Notes: generated by a model from the sequence alone, not told the origin. A stretch of 21,040 bases of DNA from JBNJEM01 sp051745935 (GCA_051745935.1 JBNJEM010000056.1:1-21040); one strand, 5' to 3'. Positions 1 to 7,591 are shown, counted from the first letter of the stretch. Made by a program: numbers and translations.

Positions 1-110
1 TGCCGGCACTGAGCGTGCCGCGGCGATGTCCGAGCCGGGAGAGGCATTGACGCGGGAACCGCTTCGCGCGCTCGACGTCAAGCCGGACCACGGCGGAAAC
101 CGACGGATAC

Positions 111-180
111 TTAGCGGACTACGAAACACTGGCTGATCCCCCGGAACGTCTCGCGCAGCTGTCCATCTTCTTCCCCCACG
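111..180 (-). pseudogene. Possible short fragment resembling SerRS motif-2 region
   Basis: On the minus strand the peptide GISQCFVVR ends at a TAA and resembles the GISHCFRTEAG segment of the complete serS gene to its right. At DNA level, GAAACACTGGCTGATCCC (124-141) matches serS GAAACAGTGGCTGATCCC (near 1062-1079) at 17 of 18 positions. The similarity then decays quickly. It could be a small duplicated scrap of serS or of another class II synthetase, or chance. Confidence 0.25.
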
Positions 181-235
181 AGGCGAGGGCGCTGTCGAAT
201 TAGGGAACATAACAACGCCGGAGTTTTACTAAGAC

Positions 236-307
236 CCCGTAACAAAACCATGCCGATATCCCGTAATCCAAGGGGTTTTGGAAGCGGGAGCTCGGTTTTG
301 TTACGGG
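236..307. repeat. Perfect 14-bp inverted repeat with 44-bp loop
   Basis: CCCGTAACAAAACC at 236-249 is matched exactly by its reverse complement GGTTTTGTTACGGG at 294-307. The 44-bp interior carries a further direct CCCGTAA at about 270-276. No T-run follows directly, so a simple terminator is unlikely. Its role is unknown. Confidence 0.8.
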
Positions 308-377
308 CTGCAAAACACCGATGGCAGCCCGATAAGCCGCCGGCCAACCGCCCTTCTCCGGCCTTCATTCAAACGTT

Positions 378-418
378 CGCTGGCCCCTTTTTCCGCGATT
401 GGGGAGCGGTTTTTTTTA
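378..418 (+). terminator. Rho-independent terminator candidate, plus strand
   Basis: CGCT-GG-CCCC (378-387) can pair with GGGGAGCG (401-408), followed by one G and then eight consecutive T (410-418 region). This has the form of an intrinsic terminator for a transcript entering from the left on the plus strand. The stem has a GG bulge; an alternative shorter stem CCGC/GCGG (393-396/406-409) ends at the same T-run. Confidence 0.5.
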
Positions 419-473
419 CGCGCAACCAGCCAAGTCCTGGCCTTTTGGGCCCTGGCCGGAGCCGCGTCGCGGC

Positions 474-519
474 AAAACTCCGGCTGGCTGTTCGCGGGGA
501 CGTTCGGGCCGGCTTTTTT
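474..519 (-). terminator. Possible bidirectional terminator downstream of serS
   Basis: A hairpin CCGGC (480-484) / GCCGG (508-512) is preceded on the plus strand by AAAA (474-477) and followed by TTTTTT (514-519). It could act in both directions. On the minus strand it lies about 35-80 bases past the serS stop codon, a natural place for its terminator. The 23-nt loop makes it only a moderate candidate. Confidence 0.4.
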
Positions 520-554
520 GGGCGGGAACAGGGGTTCTTTGAAACCCATGGATT

Positions 555-1838
555 TCAACGGGCGGCGGCGGGCGGCGCGATCCGATCCGTGCCGACCCAG
601 GCTTGCAGGGCCTCGGGAATCAACACGGAGCCGTCCGCTTGCTGATAGTTCTCGAGGATCGCCACCAGGGCCCGGCTGATGGCAATCGCGGTGCCATTCA
701 ATGAATGGACAAGCCGCGTGCCTTTTTGCCCCCGGGTCTTGAATCGCGTGTTCAGACGGCGGGCCTGATAATCGGTACAATTGCTGGTGCTCGTCACCTC
801 GCCCCATTCACCTCGCCCGGGCATCCACGCCTCCAAGTCGAATTTTCGGTAGGCCGGCCCTCCCAAGTCCCCCGTGGCCGTGTCCACGACTCGGTAAGGA
901 ATCCCCAGCCGGTCGAATAGTTGGCATTCCAGGTCACAAAAGTGATCCAACATGGCGTCACTTTGATCGGGCAGGGTGAAGGCGAACATTTCCACTTTGG
1001 TGAACTGATGAACGCGATAGAGGCCGCGCGAGGCACGGCCAGCGGCGCCGGCCTCGGTTCGGAAACAGTGGCTGATCCCACAAAGCTTCACGGGCAACTG
1101 GTCCGCATCGAGAATTTCCCCGGCCATCAGTCCGCCGAGTGTAATCTCCGCCGTGGCCACGAGATTCAGGTTCGAATTCTCAATGCTGTAGATCTGTGTT
1201 TCGGGCCCCCTGGGAATATACCCAGTTCCCTGCAAAATCTCGGTATAGGCCAAATCGGGCGTCACCAGCGGCGTGAAGCCCTCTTCAATGAGATGCCGAA
1301 TGGCGAATTGCTGCAGCGCCAATTCAAGCAACGCCGCTTCGTTTCTGAGGAAATAGAAGCCGTGGCCGGCGATTTTCGCTCCGCCTTCAAAGTCAAGCAG
1401 ATCCAAACCTTCGCCTAACTCCACGTGATCACGCACCGGGAAATCAAAATCACGCGGTTTGTGTTTTCCTTGACGCAACGCCAGATTCGATTTTTCATCC
1501 GCGCCTCTAGGCACTTGCGGATGCGACATGTTGGGAATCCCGCCCTGGAGCTCCGCAACCTCCCCGTCCAATCGTTCGACTTCCGCCTGCACCCGCTCCT
1601 TCCGTTCCCGCAGCTTCCGCCCTTCCTCCTTGCGGGTTTCCTTCATGTCCGGAGGGGCTTTTCCAATGGATTTCGAGACTTCGTTCGCTTGCCGATTCAG
1701 CTGTTCGACCTCTTTTTGTTTGTCGCGCCGCAAAAGTTCCAATTCCACCAACCGATCCACGTTGGCTTCAACGCCGCGATCGGCACAGTTCTGTTTCACG
1801 GCGTCCACGTTCTCGACAATGAATCTGCGATCAAGCAT
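555..1838 (-). CDS. serS: Serine--tRNA ligase (seryl-tRNA synthetase)
   Basis: Class II aminoacyl-tRNA synthetase that charges tRNA-Ser (and tRNA-Sec) with serine in the cytoplasm; 427 aa, normal for bacterial SerRS. Residues 1-110 form the charged, heptad-rich N-terminal tRNA-binding arm, starting MLDRRFIVENVDAVK. The catalytic core follows: motif 1 around GFTPLVTPDLA (187-197), motif 2 FRTEAGAAGRASRGLYRVHQF (259-279), and motif 3 near the C-terminus in NGTAIAISRALVAILENYQ. The frame is open 29 codons further upstream, but the family's MLDxxxI start falls at 1838, preceded on the minus strand by AGGAG (1851-1855) and AGGA (1844-1847). It lies 192 bp downstream of the M20 peptidase on the same strand and could share its transcript. 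Nothing essential is missing. Confidence 0.97.
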   Translation of the reverse strand: MLDRRFIVENVDAVKQNCADRGVEANVDRLVELELLRRDKQKEVEQLNRQANEVSKSIGKAPPDMKETRKEEGRKLRERKERVQAEVERLDGEVAELQGGIPNMSHPQVPRGADEKSNLALRQGKHKPRDFDFPVRDHVELGEGLDLLDFEGGAKIAGHGFYFLRNEAALLELALQQFAIRHLIEEGFTPLVTPDLAYTEILQGTGYIPRGPETQIYSIENSNLNLVATAEITLGGLMAGEILDADQLPVKLCGISHCFRTEAGAAGRASRGLYRVHQFTKVEMFAFTLPDQSDAMLDHFCDLECQLFDRLGIPYRVVDTATGDLGGPAYRKFDLEAWMPGRGEWGEVTSTSNCTDYQARRLNTRFKTRGQKGTRLVHSLNGTAIAISRALVAILENYQQADGSVLIPEALQAWVGTDRIAPPAAAR

Positions 1839-2030
1839 AATGTTCCTGAACTCCTGTTCGGGCAAAACCACAACAGCGGGGGAGGCAATCCACTTGAGCC
1901 CCGCGGGGACGCTCGGCGTCCTCACTCAATGCTCGCCTCCCCCCGACGCACTCTCTTCGGTGGTGCCCCGCTGGCGGGCTGATGGGCACGGGCCACTTGT
2001 GCCGCGAGGATCCGGCGGTGAGAGGCACGC

Positions 2031-3410
2031 CTATTTCGAGTTAATCTGGATCTTGCTCATGGCGTTCCACAGATGGGCACTCGTCTTGATGCCACGATGG
2101 AAATCAGCCAAGCTGAACTTTTCGTTTGGGCTATGGGTGTTGTCGTCGTCCTGTCCCCACCCCAGCAGTAGCGGGTCGACGCCCAGTTTCTCATGAAAGG
2201 TCGTGACGATGGGAATGGACCCCCCCTGGCGAATGAAGAGGGGGGAGCGGCCAAACCCGTGTTCGATGGCGTTGGCAGCCGCTTCCATGTAGGGGCTGTC
2301 CAACGGTACGACCACGCCGGTTGCCGAGTGCTTGTCGATCAGTTCCATCTTGATCCCGGGTGGGCAGAGCTTCTCGAGTTCAGCCCGCAGCGCGTGCTGG
2401 ATTTTGGCGGGGTCTTGATTTGGAACGAGCCGAAAACTGAATTTGACGCCCGCCGTCGAAGGGAGCACGGTTTTGGCGCCCTGGCCCTGATATCCGCCCC
2501 AAATGCCGTTGATGTCGAACGTCGGCCGCGCCCAACGACGCTCCAGTGTCGTGTATCCCTCTTCACCGGTCACCCCTTCGACCCCGATTCGTCGCATAAA
2601 GGCCGCTTCGTCAAATGGCAATGACGCAAACTGCTCCCGCTCGCCGTCGCCAAGGGGCAATACATCCTCGTAGAACCCAGGGACCCGCACTCGCCCCTTG
2701 TCGTCAATCAAGCTGGCCATCATGCGAGTCAGGCAGTTGGCCGGATTCGTAACGGCCCCCCCAAACGTCCCCGAGTGCAAGTCCTGTTTGGGACCGGTCA
2801 GTCGCAGTTCGAAATAGGCGATCCCTTTGAGCCCATACGTGACGGCCGGCTGTCCGGGGCCAAACTGGGACGAGTCGCTTACCACCGCGACATCACTTGC
2901 AAGGCGTTCTGGCTCTCGCTCAATCAAATCCTCCAAGCCGCTGCTTCCCACCTCTTCTTCGCCTTCAATGACGAATTTCAGCTGTACCGGCAGTTTTCCC
3001 ACCGTCCGATTCCACGCTTCGGCGCTCTTCACATGCGTTAGCAACTGTCCTTTATCATCGGTGGCGCCGCGAGCATAGAGATTACCGTTGCGTCGCGTGG
3101 GCTCGAACGGGGGGCTCACCCACGCCTCCAACGGATCCGGAGGCTGAACATCGTAGTGGCCGTAGACGAGCACTACCGGCACCCCGGCCACGGGCGGAGA
3201 CTGGGCGAAAACGATGGGATTTCCCACGGTTTCCACCAGTTCCGCGTCGAGCCCGATAGCCCCAAACTGGTCCCGGAGCCACTGTCCCGCTTGCCGGATC
3301 TCAGCCTGATGTAGCCCATCGGTACTCACACTAGGGATCCGTAACAATTCGCAGAGTTCCTCCTCGAATCGCTCGCGGTGTTCCTCTAGATATTGGTCCA
3401 AATTTGACAT
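2031..3410 (-). CDS. M20-family dipeptidase / metallopeptidase
   Basis: Cytoplasmic zinc-dependent peptidase of the M20 (CNDP/carnosinase-like dipeptidase) group, expected to cleave dipeptides or short peptides; 459 aa fits the family. Metal and catalytic motifs are all present: GHYDVQP (84-90, H85 and D87), GATDDKG (115-121, bridging Asp), EGEEEVGS (149-156, catalytic Glu and metal Glu), SDS around D179, QDLHSGTFGG (209-218) in the dimerisation lid, and a C-terminal DNTHSPNEKF supplying the last His. The frame stays open about 90 codons further upstream, but that extension is compositionally odd and non-homologous. I chose MSNLDQYLEEHRERF at 3410, with a modest AAGGGG about 11 bases upstream. 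The exact substrate cannot be told from sequence. It precedes serS on the same strand. Confidence 0.92.
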   Translation of the reverse strand: MSNLDQYLEEHRERFEEELCELLRIPSVSTDGLHQAEIRQAGQWLRDQFGAIGLDAELVETVGNPIVFAQSPPVAGVPVVLVYGHYDVQPPDPLEAWVSPPFEPTRRNGNLYARGATDDKGQLLTHVKSAEAWNRTVGKLPVQLKFVIEGEEEVGSSGLEDLIEREPERLASDVAVVSDSSQFGPGQPAVTYGLKGIAYFELRLTGPKQDLHSGTFGGAVTNPANCLTRMMASLIDDKGRVRVPGFYEDVLPLGDGEREQFASLPFDEAAFMRRIGVEGVTGEEGYTTLERRWARPTFDINGIWGGYQGQGAKTVLPSTAGVKFSFRLVPNQDPAKIQHALRAELEKLCPPGIKMELIDKHSATGVVVPLDSPYMEAAANAIEHGFGRSPLFIRQGGSIPIVTTFHEKLGVDPLLLGWGQDDDNTHSPNEKFSLADFHRGIKTSAHLWNAMSKIQINSK

Positions 3411-3675
3411 GTCGCTACTGTCCCCTTGTGAAAACGCATCTCGCCGCGGACGCATCGCCGCACGCCAGAATACCAAAAAAGGCCTCTTTTGAGACCACCG
3501 AACCAGTTCCCCGAGTTGTCGCGACGTGCCGCCGGCTTGCCCGGTGGATGGTGATGCAACTCCTCGGGCATCGTTGCATTTCAGCAATGAGCGTGAACTT
3601 TGAAAGGAGCGTGAACTCGCACGGACAAGCCGGAGGCATCCGAGTCCCTGCCCTCGGGGGCGGCGAGCGTAAAAA

Positions 3676-3849
3676 CTCAACCTGTAAGCTTCGCGTCTCG
3701 ACTAGCTGGTAAAGCCCGGCTTTCGACGCCTTTTCGGCCATGACTGCACCCGTCACGGGTTCAAATTCGATCCACCTGGACACGACCTGAAACCAGGGCT
3801 TTTCCAGCGTCTGGGCCGTTCGAAGGGCGCGAAACGCTTACACTTTGAG
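3676..3849 (+). mobile_element. R2 MITE-like element, copy 1 (174 bp)
   Basis: Non-autonomous element with terminal inverted repeats CTCAACCTGTAAGC and GCTTACACTTTGAG (12 of 14 positions pair). It is flanked on both sides by the identical hexamer TAAAAA (3670-3675 and 3850-3855), a target-site duplication. A second copy of exactly the same length and orientation lies at 12575-12748, differing at about 16 of 174 positions by my count. The interior holds a near-perfect hairpin AAAGCCCGGCTTT. No transposase is encoded, so it must be mobilised in trans. The parent insertion-sequence family cannot be named from the ends alone. Confidence 0.85.
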
Positions 3850-3918
3850 TAAAAAGTCCCCGAGACCAAACGGAAGCGTTCCCGGACGGGTTCCTCGGCT
3901 TCGTTTTCGAGACAACAA

Positions 3919-3946
3919 TTGATCCCCCAACTTGATCCACTATAAT
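3919..3946 (+). promoter_or_regulatory. Strong sigma-70-like promoter candidate
   Basis: TTGATC (3919-3924), a 16-bp spacer, then a perfect TATAAT (3941-3946). It points right, toward R1-A, R1-B and clpS, whose start is about 515 bp downstream. No closer gene is visible, so it would drive either a long clpS leader or a non-coding RNA. The 13-mer CTATAATGATATC covering its -10 occurs again at the right edge of the window (21028-21040). Confidence 0.45.
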
Positions 3947-3980
3947 GATATCGCTCTAATGAGACTATTCGAGGCCGCTT

Positions 3981-4084
3981 TATATTTCAGGCGGTTGGAT
4001 TTTTCCGGGTGGAACGCTGCCCGAAGCAAGCCGTTCTCCCGTTGGTCGGACTCGCGGCGGAGCAAGTCATCCTCGACCGGTATA
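3981..4084 (+). repeat. R1 repeat, copy A (104 bp)
   Basis: Bounded by TATA at both ends. It begins TATATTTCAGGCGGTTGGAT and ends CGACCGGTATA, with the family core CCCGTTGGTCGGACTCGCGG. It is slightly diverged from the consensus (GAAGCAAGCCGTTC, ATCCTCGACC) and carries changes in both arms of the terminal inverted repeat, so it looks older than copies D and E. Confidence 0.9.
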
Positions 4085-4240
4085 TTTCGTTCCCGCCGCC
4101 GGGGCTGTAGGGGGTGGTGTACCCCCCGAAAAGCCAGTGCCGATCAATGGAAGCCAGCGACGGCTTGCAAGCAATGGTACTCCGTTGGCGGAGCTCTCAT
4201 CTATTAATTCCGTGAAATAGGTCACGCGCTTTGGCGTTAG

Positions 4241-4346
4241 TATATTTCAGGCGGTTGGATTTTTCCGGGTGGAACGTTGCCTGCGACGCAAGCCGTCCTC
4301 CCGTTGGTCGGACTCGCGGCGGCGCGAGTCATCCGCGACCGGTATA
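4241..4346 (+). repeat. R1 repeat, copy B (106 bp)
   Basis: Same orientation as copy A, 156 bp to its right, with TATA at both ends. It has a 2-bp expansion in the middle (TGCCTGCGACGCAAGCC) relative to the 104-bp consensus, and GCGCGAGTCATCC in the right arm. It ends 115 bp before the clpS start and would lie in the clpS leader if the promoter at 3919-3946 is used. Confidence 0.9.
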
Positions 4347-4446
4347 ACAAAGAATTGCTGTCCAACGTATTGCCAGCGGCGGTCGAGCTCGGCTCCAGGG
4401 TCTCGCATGCTGGCGGTAAACTTTAGTTATTTTCTCCATTACGTCT

Positions 4447-4453
4447 AGGAAGG
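4447..4453 (+). promoter_or_regulatory. Ribosome binding site deciding the clpS start
   Basis: AGGAAGG lies 8 bases before the GTG at 4462 and overlaps the in-frame GTG at 4453. The spacing favours 4462 as the true start. Confidence 0.6.
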
Positions 4454-4461
4454 TGTCTGTT

Positions 4462-4824
4462 GTGGCTGGTAACCCGCAGTCAATGGCCACTGATGAACCG
4501 TTGGTCGAGACAACTCGCCAGCGGCGCGAGAAGCAAGCACGCAGACCGAAGCAGCAGCCGCGGTATCACGTGATTCTGTGGGACGATGACGATCATTCGT
4601 ACGAGTACGTAATCGCCATGATGAAGAAGCTTTTTGGGCATGAATTGCAACGCGGTTATGAGATCGCGCAAGAAGTCGATCGTAACGGCCGCGCCATATG
4701 TCTGACGACAACCCGAGAGCACGCGGAACTAAAACGAGATCAAATCCACGCGTTCGGCAAGGATTCCCTAATTGCTCGGTGTAGGGGGTCAATGACCGCT
4801 TCGATCGAACCGACCCCTGAATAG
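4462..4824 (+). CDS. clpS: ClpS-like adaptor of the Clp protease, divergent N-degron pocket
   Basis: Adaptor fold that in other bacteria docks on ClpA and delivers N-degron substrates to ClpAP; cytoplasmic, 120 aa. A basic, probably disordered tail (1-33) is followed by the ClpS domain (34-118): RYHVILWDDDDHSYEYVI aligns without gaps to E. coli YKVILVNDDYTPMEFVI, and GRAICLTTTREHAELKRDQI to [20 protein letters not shown]. Pocket residues differ. E. coli Asn34 is Asp41 here, Met40 is Tyr47, Met62 is Ala69 and His66 is Asp73; only the DD pair is kept. The fold assignment is firm; whether it binds classical Leu/Phe/Tyr/Trp N-degrons is doubtful, and a specialised paralogue is my inference. GTG start chosen from AGGAAGG spacing. 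mtaB follows 122 bp downstream on the same strand. Confidence 0.85.
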   Translation: MAGNPQSMATDEPLVETTRQRREKQARRPKQQPRYHVILWDDDDHSYEYVIAMMKKLFGHELQRGYEIAQEVDRNGRAICLTTTREHAELKRDQIHAFGKDSLIARCRGSMTASIEPTPE

Positions 4825-4946
4825 TAAGGCCTGCTGCGAAGCCCATCGGTTTGCCGCGAGACAACCGTTTCGGATCCCCGCGCCAGGCGTGCCCGGGGCG
4901 GGGGGCGTGCAAGTCAAGAGGCCGGCCGGGCAATGAATGCAACCCC

Positions 4947-6227
4947 ATGGCTCTAAAACTCAAGACCATCACACTAGGCTGCAAAGTCAATCAGTATGAA
5001 ACGGAATTCGTGCGCCAAGGCTTGGTCGGCGGTGGCTATCAGAACGCGGCCCACGACGAGGTCGCTGATCTGTGCATTGTGAACACCTGTACGGTGACCC
5101 GGGAAGGGGAAGCAAAAAGTCGACAGATGATTCGGCGGACGGCCCGCGACAATCCGGGAACCCGCATTGTGGTGATGGGGTGTTACGCCACGCGGGCACC
5201 GGAAGAAGTCGCGGCACTTCCGGCCGTCTCGGAGGTGGTGACGGATAAACGCGACCTGCCCGCTTTACTAACCCGCTTGGGCGTGGCGAATGTCTCCACG
5301 GGCATTTCCTCCTTCGCGGGCCGACATCGCGCCTACCTGAAAGTTCAAGATGGATGTTTACTCCGATGCAGCTACTGCATCATTCCCAAGGTCCGTCCTC
5401 ACGTGGCTAGCCGGCCCATGGACGAAATCGCTGATGAAGCTCGGCGACTCATCGATAACGGCTATCGCGAGCTGGTTTTGACGGGCGTACATCTGGGGCA
5501 TTATGGGGTGGAGCGGAACCGGGGCAAGCCGAAGTCCGAATGGTTGCGTCTCTCACACCTCGTGCGTCGTCTTGTCCAACTGAACGGGCGTTTTCGGATC
5601 CGCTTGTCCAGCATTGAAGTCACGGAAGTGACCCGCGAACTGGTTGCGACGATGAGCGAGTTTCCGGAAAAAATATGCCCTCACTTGCATATCTGCTTGC
5701 AGAGTGGATCGGATCGCGTGTTGCGGAAAATGCGGCGTCGCTGGTCGGTTCGAATGTTCCTGGAACGTTGCGAATTGGTCCGGGAATCGATTCGATTCCC
5801 CGCCTTTTCCACGGACGTCATTGTCGGATTTCCGGGCGAGACGGACGAAGACTTTGATGCGACGTGTCGGGTACTGCGCGAGGTGGGATTCTCGAAGATC
5901 CATGTGTTTCCCTTTAGCGCTCGCGCCGGGACGCCGGCCGCCGAGATGCCCGACCAACTGCCCAAGGCCGCCAAGACGGAGCGTGGGCGACAAGTCGCCG
6001 CACTGGAACGCGAACTTCGCGTGAACTATTTTCAGCAGCTGTTGGGCCGGAAATTGAGCGTTCTGGTTGAATCCCACCCGGAGACAATGCCCGGCCACTC
6101 GTTGGGAACCTCCTGCCGTTACACGCCCGTTGTTGTTGAGTCTCGCGACGTCTTGCCTGGCCAGCTTGCTGATTGCATCCCTCACGGACACGACGCCACC
6201 CAGCTGCGGGCTTCCCACACCCGGTAA
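4947..6227 (+). CDS. mtaB: tRNA 2-methylthio-t6A37 methylthiotransferase MtaB
   Basis: Radical-SAM enzyme that converts t6A37 to ms2t6A in tRNAs reading ANN codons. 426 aa, usual length. The N-terminal UPF0004 domain supplies the three Cys of the auxiliary [4Fe-4S] cluster: C12 in TLGCKVNQYETE, C48 in VNTCTV and C79 in VMGCYA. The radical-SAM CxxxCxxC is C137/C141/C144 in QDGCLLRCSYCIIPKVRP. The TLGCKVNQYETE signature points to MtaB rather than MiaB or RimO. LQSGSDRVLRKMRRRW lies in the barrel, and the last 60 or so residues form the TRAM RNA-binding domain. The frame is open 32 codons upstream to 4851, but family homology begins at MALKLKTITLG (4947). No clear Shine-Dalgarno precedes it, so coupling to clpS translation is possible. 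Confidence 0.95.
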   Translation: MALKLKTITLGCKVNQYETEFVRQGLVGGGYQNAAHDEVADLCIVNTCTVTREGEAKSRQMIRRTARDNPGTRIVVMGCYATRAPEEVAALPAVSEVVTDKRDLPALLTRLGVANVSTGISSFAGRHRAYLKVQDGCLLRCSYCIIPKVRPHVASRPMDEIADEARRLIDNGYRELVLTGVHLGHYGVERNRGKPKSEWLRLSHLVRRLVQLNGRFRIRLSSIEVTEVTRELVATMSEFPEKICPHLHICLQSGSDRVLRKMRRRWSVRMFLERCELVRESIRFPAFSTDVIVGFPGETDEDFDATCRVLREVGFSKIHVFPFSARAGTPAAEMPDQLPKAAKTERGRQVAALERELRVNYFQQLLGRKLSVLVESHPETMPGHSLGTSCRYTPVVVESRDVLPGQLADCIPHGHDATQLRASHTR

Positions 6228-6418
6228 CAGCACCTGGCTCGCCCATCCAATACCACTTTGACGATCCACGCGTCCGAATGGGGTGGCCGCGATGTTATCG
6301 CCGTTTTTTAGCCTTTCTCAATTCTGCTCGTTTTGGTACGCTTCCGCCAACACTGCAGCGATATCCCCATGGGGGCGCTGCATCAAGCAAGCGTGGCCAG
6401 GTCGTCAAGGAGGAAGAC

Positions 6419-7591
6419 ATGAGAACACGCAATGGACGAGGAAGCTGCGTTGTCGTCGCCGCCCTCTTAACCACGATTCTGGGCGGTCCTGGGATCCGAG
6501 GCATGGTTTCGGCGGCCCCACCTTGGAAAAAACTGGTTCCGTTCAAATCAGTGGAGGCCGATCCAAAGGAGTCCTACTGGTTAACCGAAGACGATGGACC
6601 TTGGTTGATCTTTGCCACGTCGTTTGCGGGCGAGGGGGCCGAACACGATGCCCACGAACTCGTGTTGGAGCTTCGTGAGCGGTACAAGATGGAAGCGTAT
6701 ATGCACAAGCGGCATTTTGACTACACGGACCCCGTGATCGGGCGTGGGGTCAACAAATACGGTGGCCCCAAGCGCATGAAATACCGGAACCAAACGAGTT
6801 TCGATGAAATCGCGGTCCTGGTGGGGAATTACGCCTCGCACGACTCGCCCAACGCGGAAGAGGCCCTGGAAAAAATCAAGACAGCCAAGCCGAGTTGCCT
6901 TGCGATTCCCGGCCAAACAAAGGAAAAAACCACGCAGCGGTTCACGGTTCTGCGAGAATTCCAGCGGCTCGCGAACCTGGAGCCCGACAAGCACGAAACC
7001 GGCCCGATGCGGCGTGCTTTCATCGCCCGCAACCCGCTCCTGCCCAAAGAGTTCTTCGTGGGAACCGGAATTGATGATCTTGTGTTGAGCATGAATCAGG
7101 GCGTCACACACAGCCTCTTGGATTGTCCCGGCAAGTACACGGTTCGGGTGGCGTCATTTCGCGGCAAGTCTCGATTCGTCGGGGAGGATGACCAGCCGAA
7201 GAAGGAAGGACGCTTCTTGAGTGCCTTACCTGGTTTTGGTGAGCCCAGCCAACTGGAAATCGCCGCCGACAAAGCCCACCGACTGACGAAACTCTTGCGA
7301 GACCGCGATATTGAAGCCTATGAGTTCCATGATCGTTTTGAAAGCGTGGTGACGATCGGTAGCTTTAATTCCGTGGGGAACAAGCTCCCCAACGGGAAAA
7401 TCGACTTGCATCCGAAAATCCTTCAGATCATGGAAAAGTATGGCCCCAAACGCGAGCCGCTACCGGGCCGGCCAGCCCATGGGTTCCAACCCCGAAAAAT
7501 CAATGGCATCCCGTTTGATCTGCAGCCGCATCCCGTCAGGGTGCCCCAGCGGTCCATCGGCTCCGACTACGCGGAGGGCAATTATCCGTAG
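6419..7591 (+). CDS. Secreted protein with two SPOR-like repeats, unknown function
   Basis: 390-aa protein I cannot assign to a named family. It begins with a signal peptide: RTRNGRGS positive region, hydrophobic VVVAALLTTILGG, likely cleavage near VSAA/P (about residue 33). Two segments have the alternating pattern of SPOR domains (short beta strand, helix, beta strand): PWLIFATSF...EIAVLVGNY (61-137) and YTVRVASF...VVTIGSFNS (240-318), each with a helix rich in Ala, Glu and Lys between. SPOR domains bind denuded peptidoglycan glycans; whether these do is inference. The C-terminal 70 residues are Pro/Arg-rich and look unstructured. The start is clear: AGGAGGAA ends 3 bases before the ATG at 6419, although the frame is open to 6173. 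rdgB converges on it, with an R1 repeat between. Confidence 0.8.
   Translation: MRTRNGRGSCVVVAALLTTILGGPGIRGMVSAAPPWKKLVPFKSVEADPKESYWLTEDDGPWLIFATSFAGEGAEHDAHELVLELRERYKMEAYMHKRHFDYTDPVIGRGVNKYGGPKRMKYRNQTSFDEIAVLVGNYASHDSPNAEEALEKIKTAKPSCLAIPGQTKEKTTQRFTVLREFQRLANLEPDKHETGPMRRAFIARNPLLPKEFFVGTGIDDLVLSMNQGVTHSLLDCPGKYTVRVASFRGKSRFVGEDDQPKKEGRFLSALPGFGEPSQLEIAADKAHRLTKLLRDRDIEAYEFHDRFESVVTIGSFNSVGNKLPNGKIDLHPKILQIMEKYGPKREPLPGRPAHGFQPRKINGIPFDLQPHPVRVPQRSIGSDYAEGNYP

Larger units (their letters stand above)
1..554. other. Left-edge region without a convincing gene
   Basis: No frame in this stretch gives a protein I recognise. A plus-strand frame is open from the window edge to a TGA at about 142 and could be the tail of a gene that starts outside the window, but its product is not recognisable. 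The region contains a perfect 14-bp inverted repeat (236-307), a hairpin with eight T on the plus strand (378-418) and an A-run/hairpin/T-run structure (474-519). It also has a short minus-strand stretch resembling part of serS (about 111-180). It reads as an intergenic, terminator-rich zone between serS and whatever lies to the left. Confidence 0.5.
3411..4461. other. Gene-poor interval holding R2 copy 1 and R1 copies A and B
   Basis: About 1 kb between the divergent M20 peptidase and clpS genes without a supportable protein. It contains a hairpin ATGCAAC/GTTGCAT (3554-3579), an 11-bp direct repeat GAGCGTGAACT (near 3587-3617), one R2 MITE-like element, a promoter-like site and two R1 repeats. 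Short open frames here are translations of the repeats. The stretch 4090-4240 between R1-A and R1-B shows nothing I can name. Confidence 0.7.

Noticed and set aside
921..1982. Plus-strand open frames opposite serS
   Set aside because: Antisense shadows of a complete, well-conserved gene.
3700..3849. Minus-strand peptide inside R2 (about 44 residues, ending GLYQLVET) conserved between both copies
   Set aside because: It begins right after a shared TAA, ends in a stop in copy 2 but runs on in copy 1. Seven of ten differing codons change the amino acid, so there is no sign of coding selection.
4090..4240. A further R1 copy between A and B
   Set aside because: GACGGCTTGCAAGC and CCGTTGGCGGA recall the R1 core, but spacing and boundaries do not fit, so chance is as likely.
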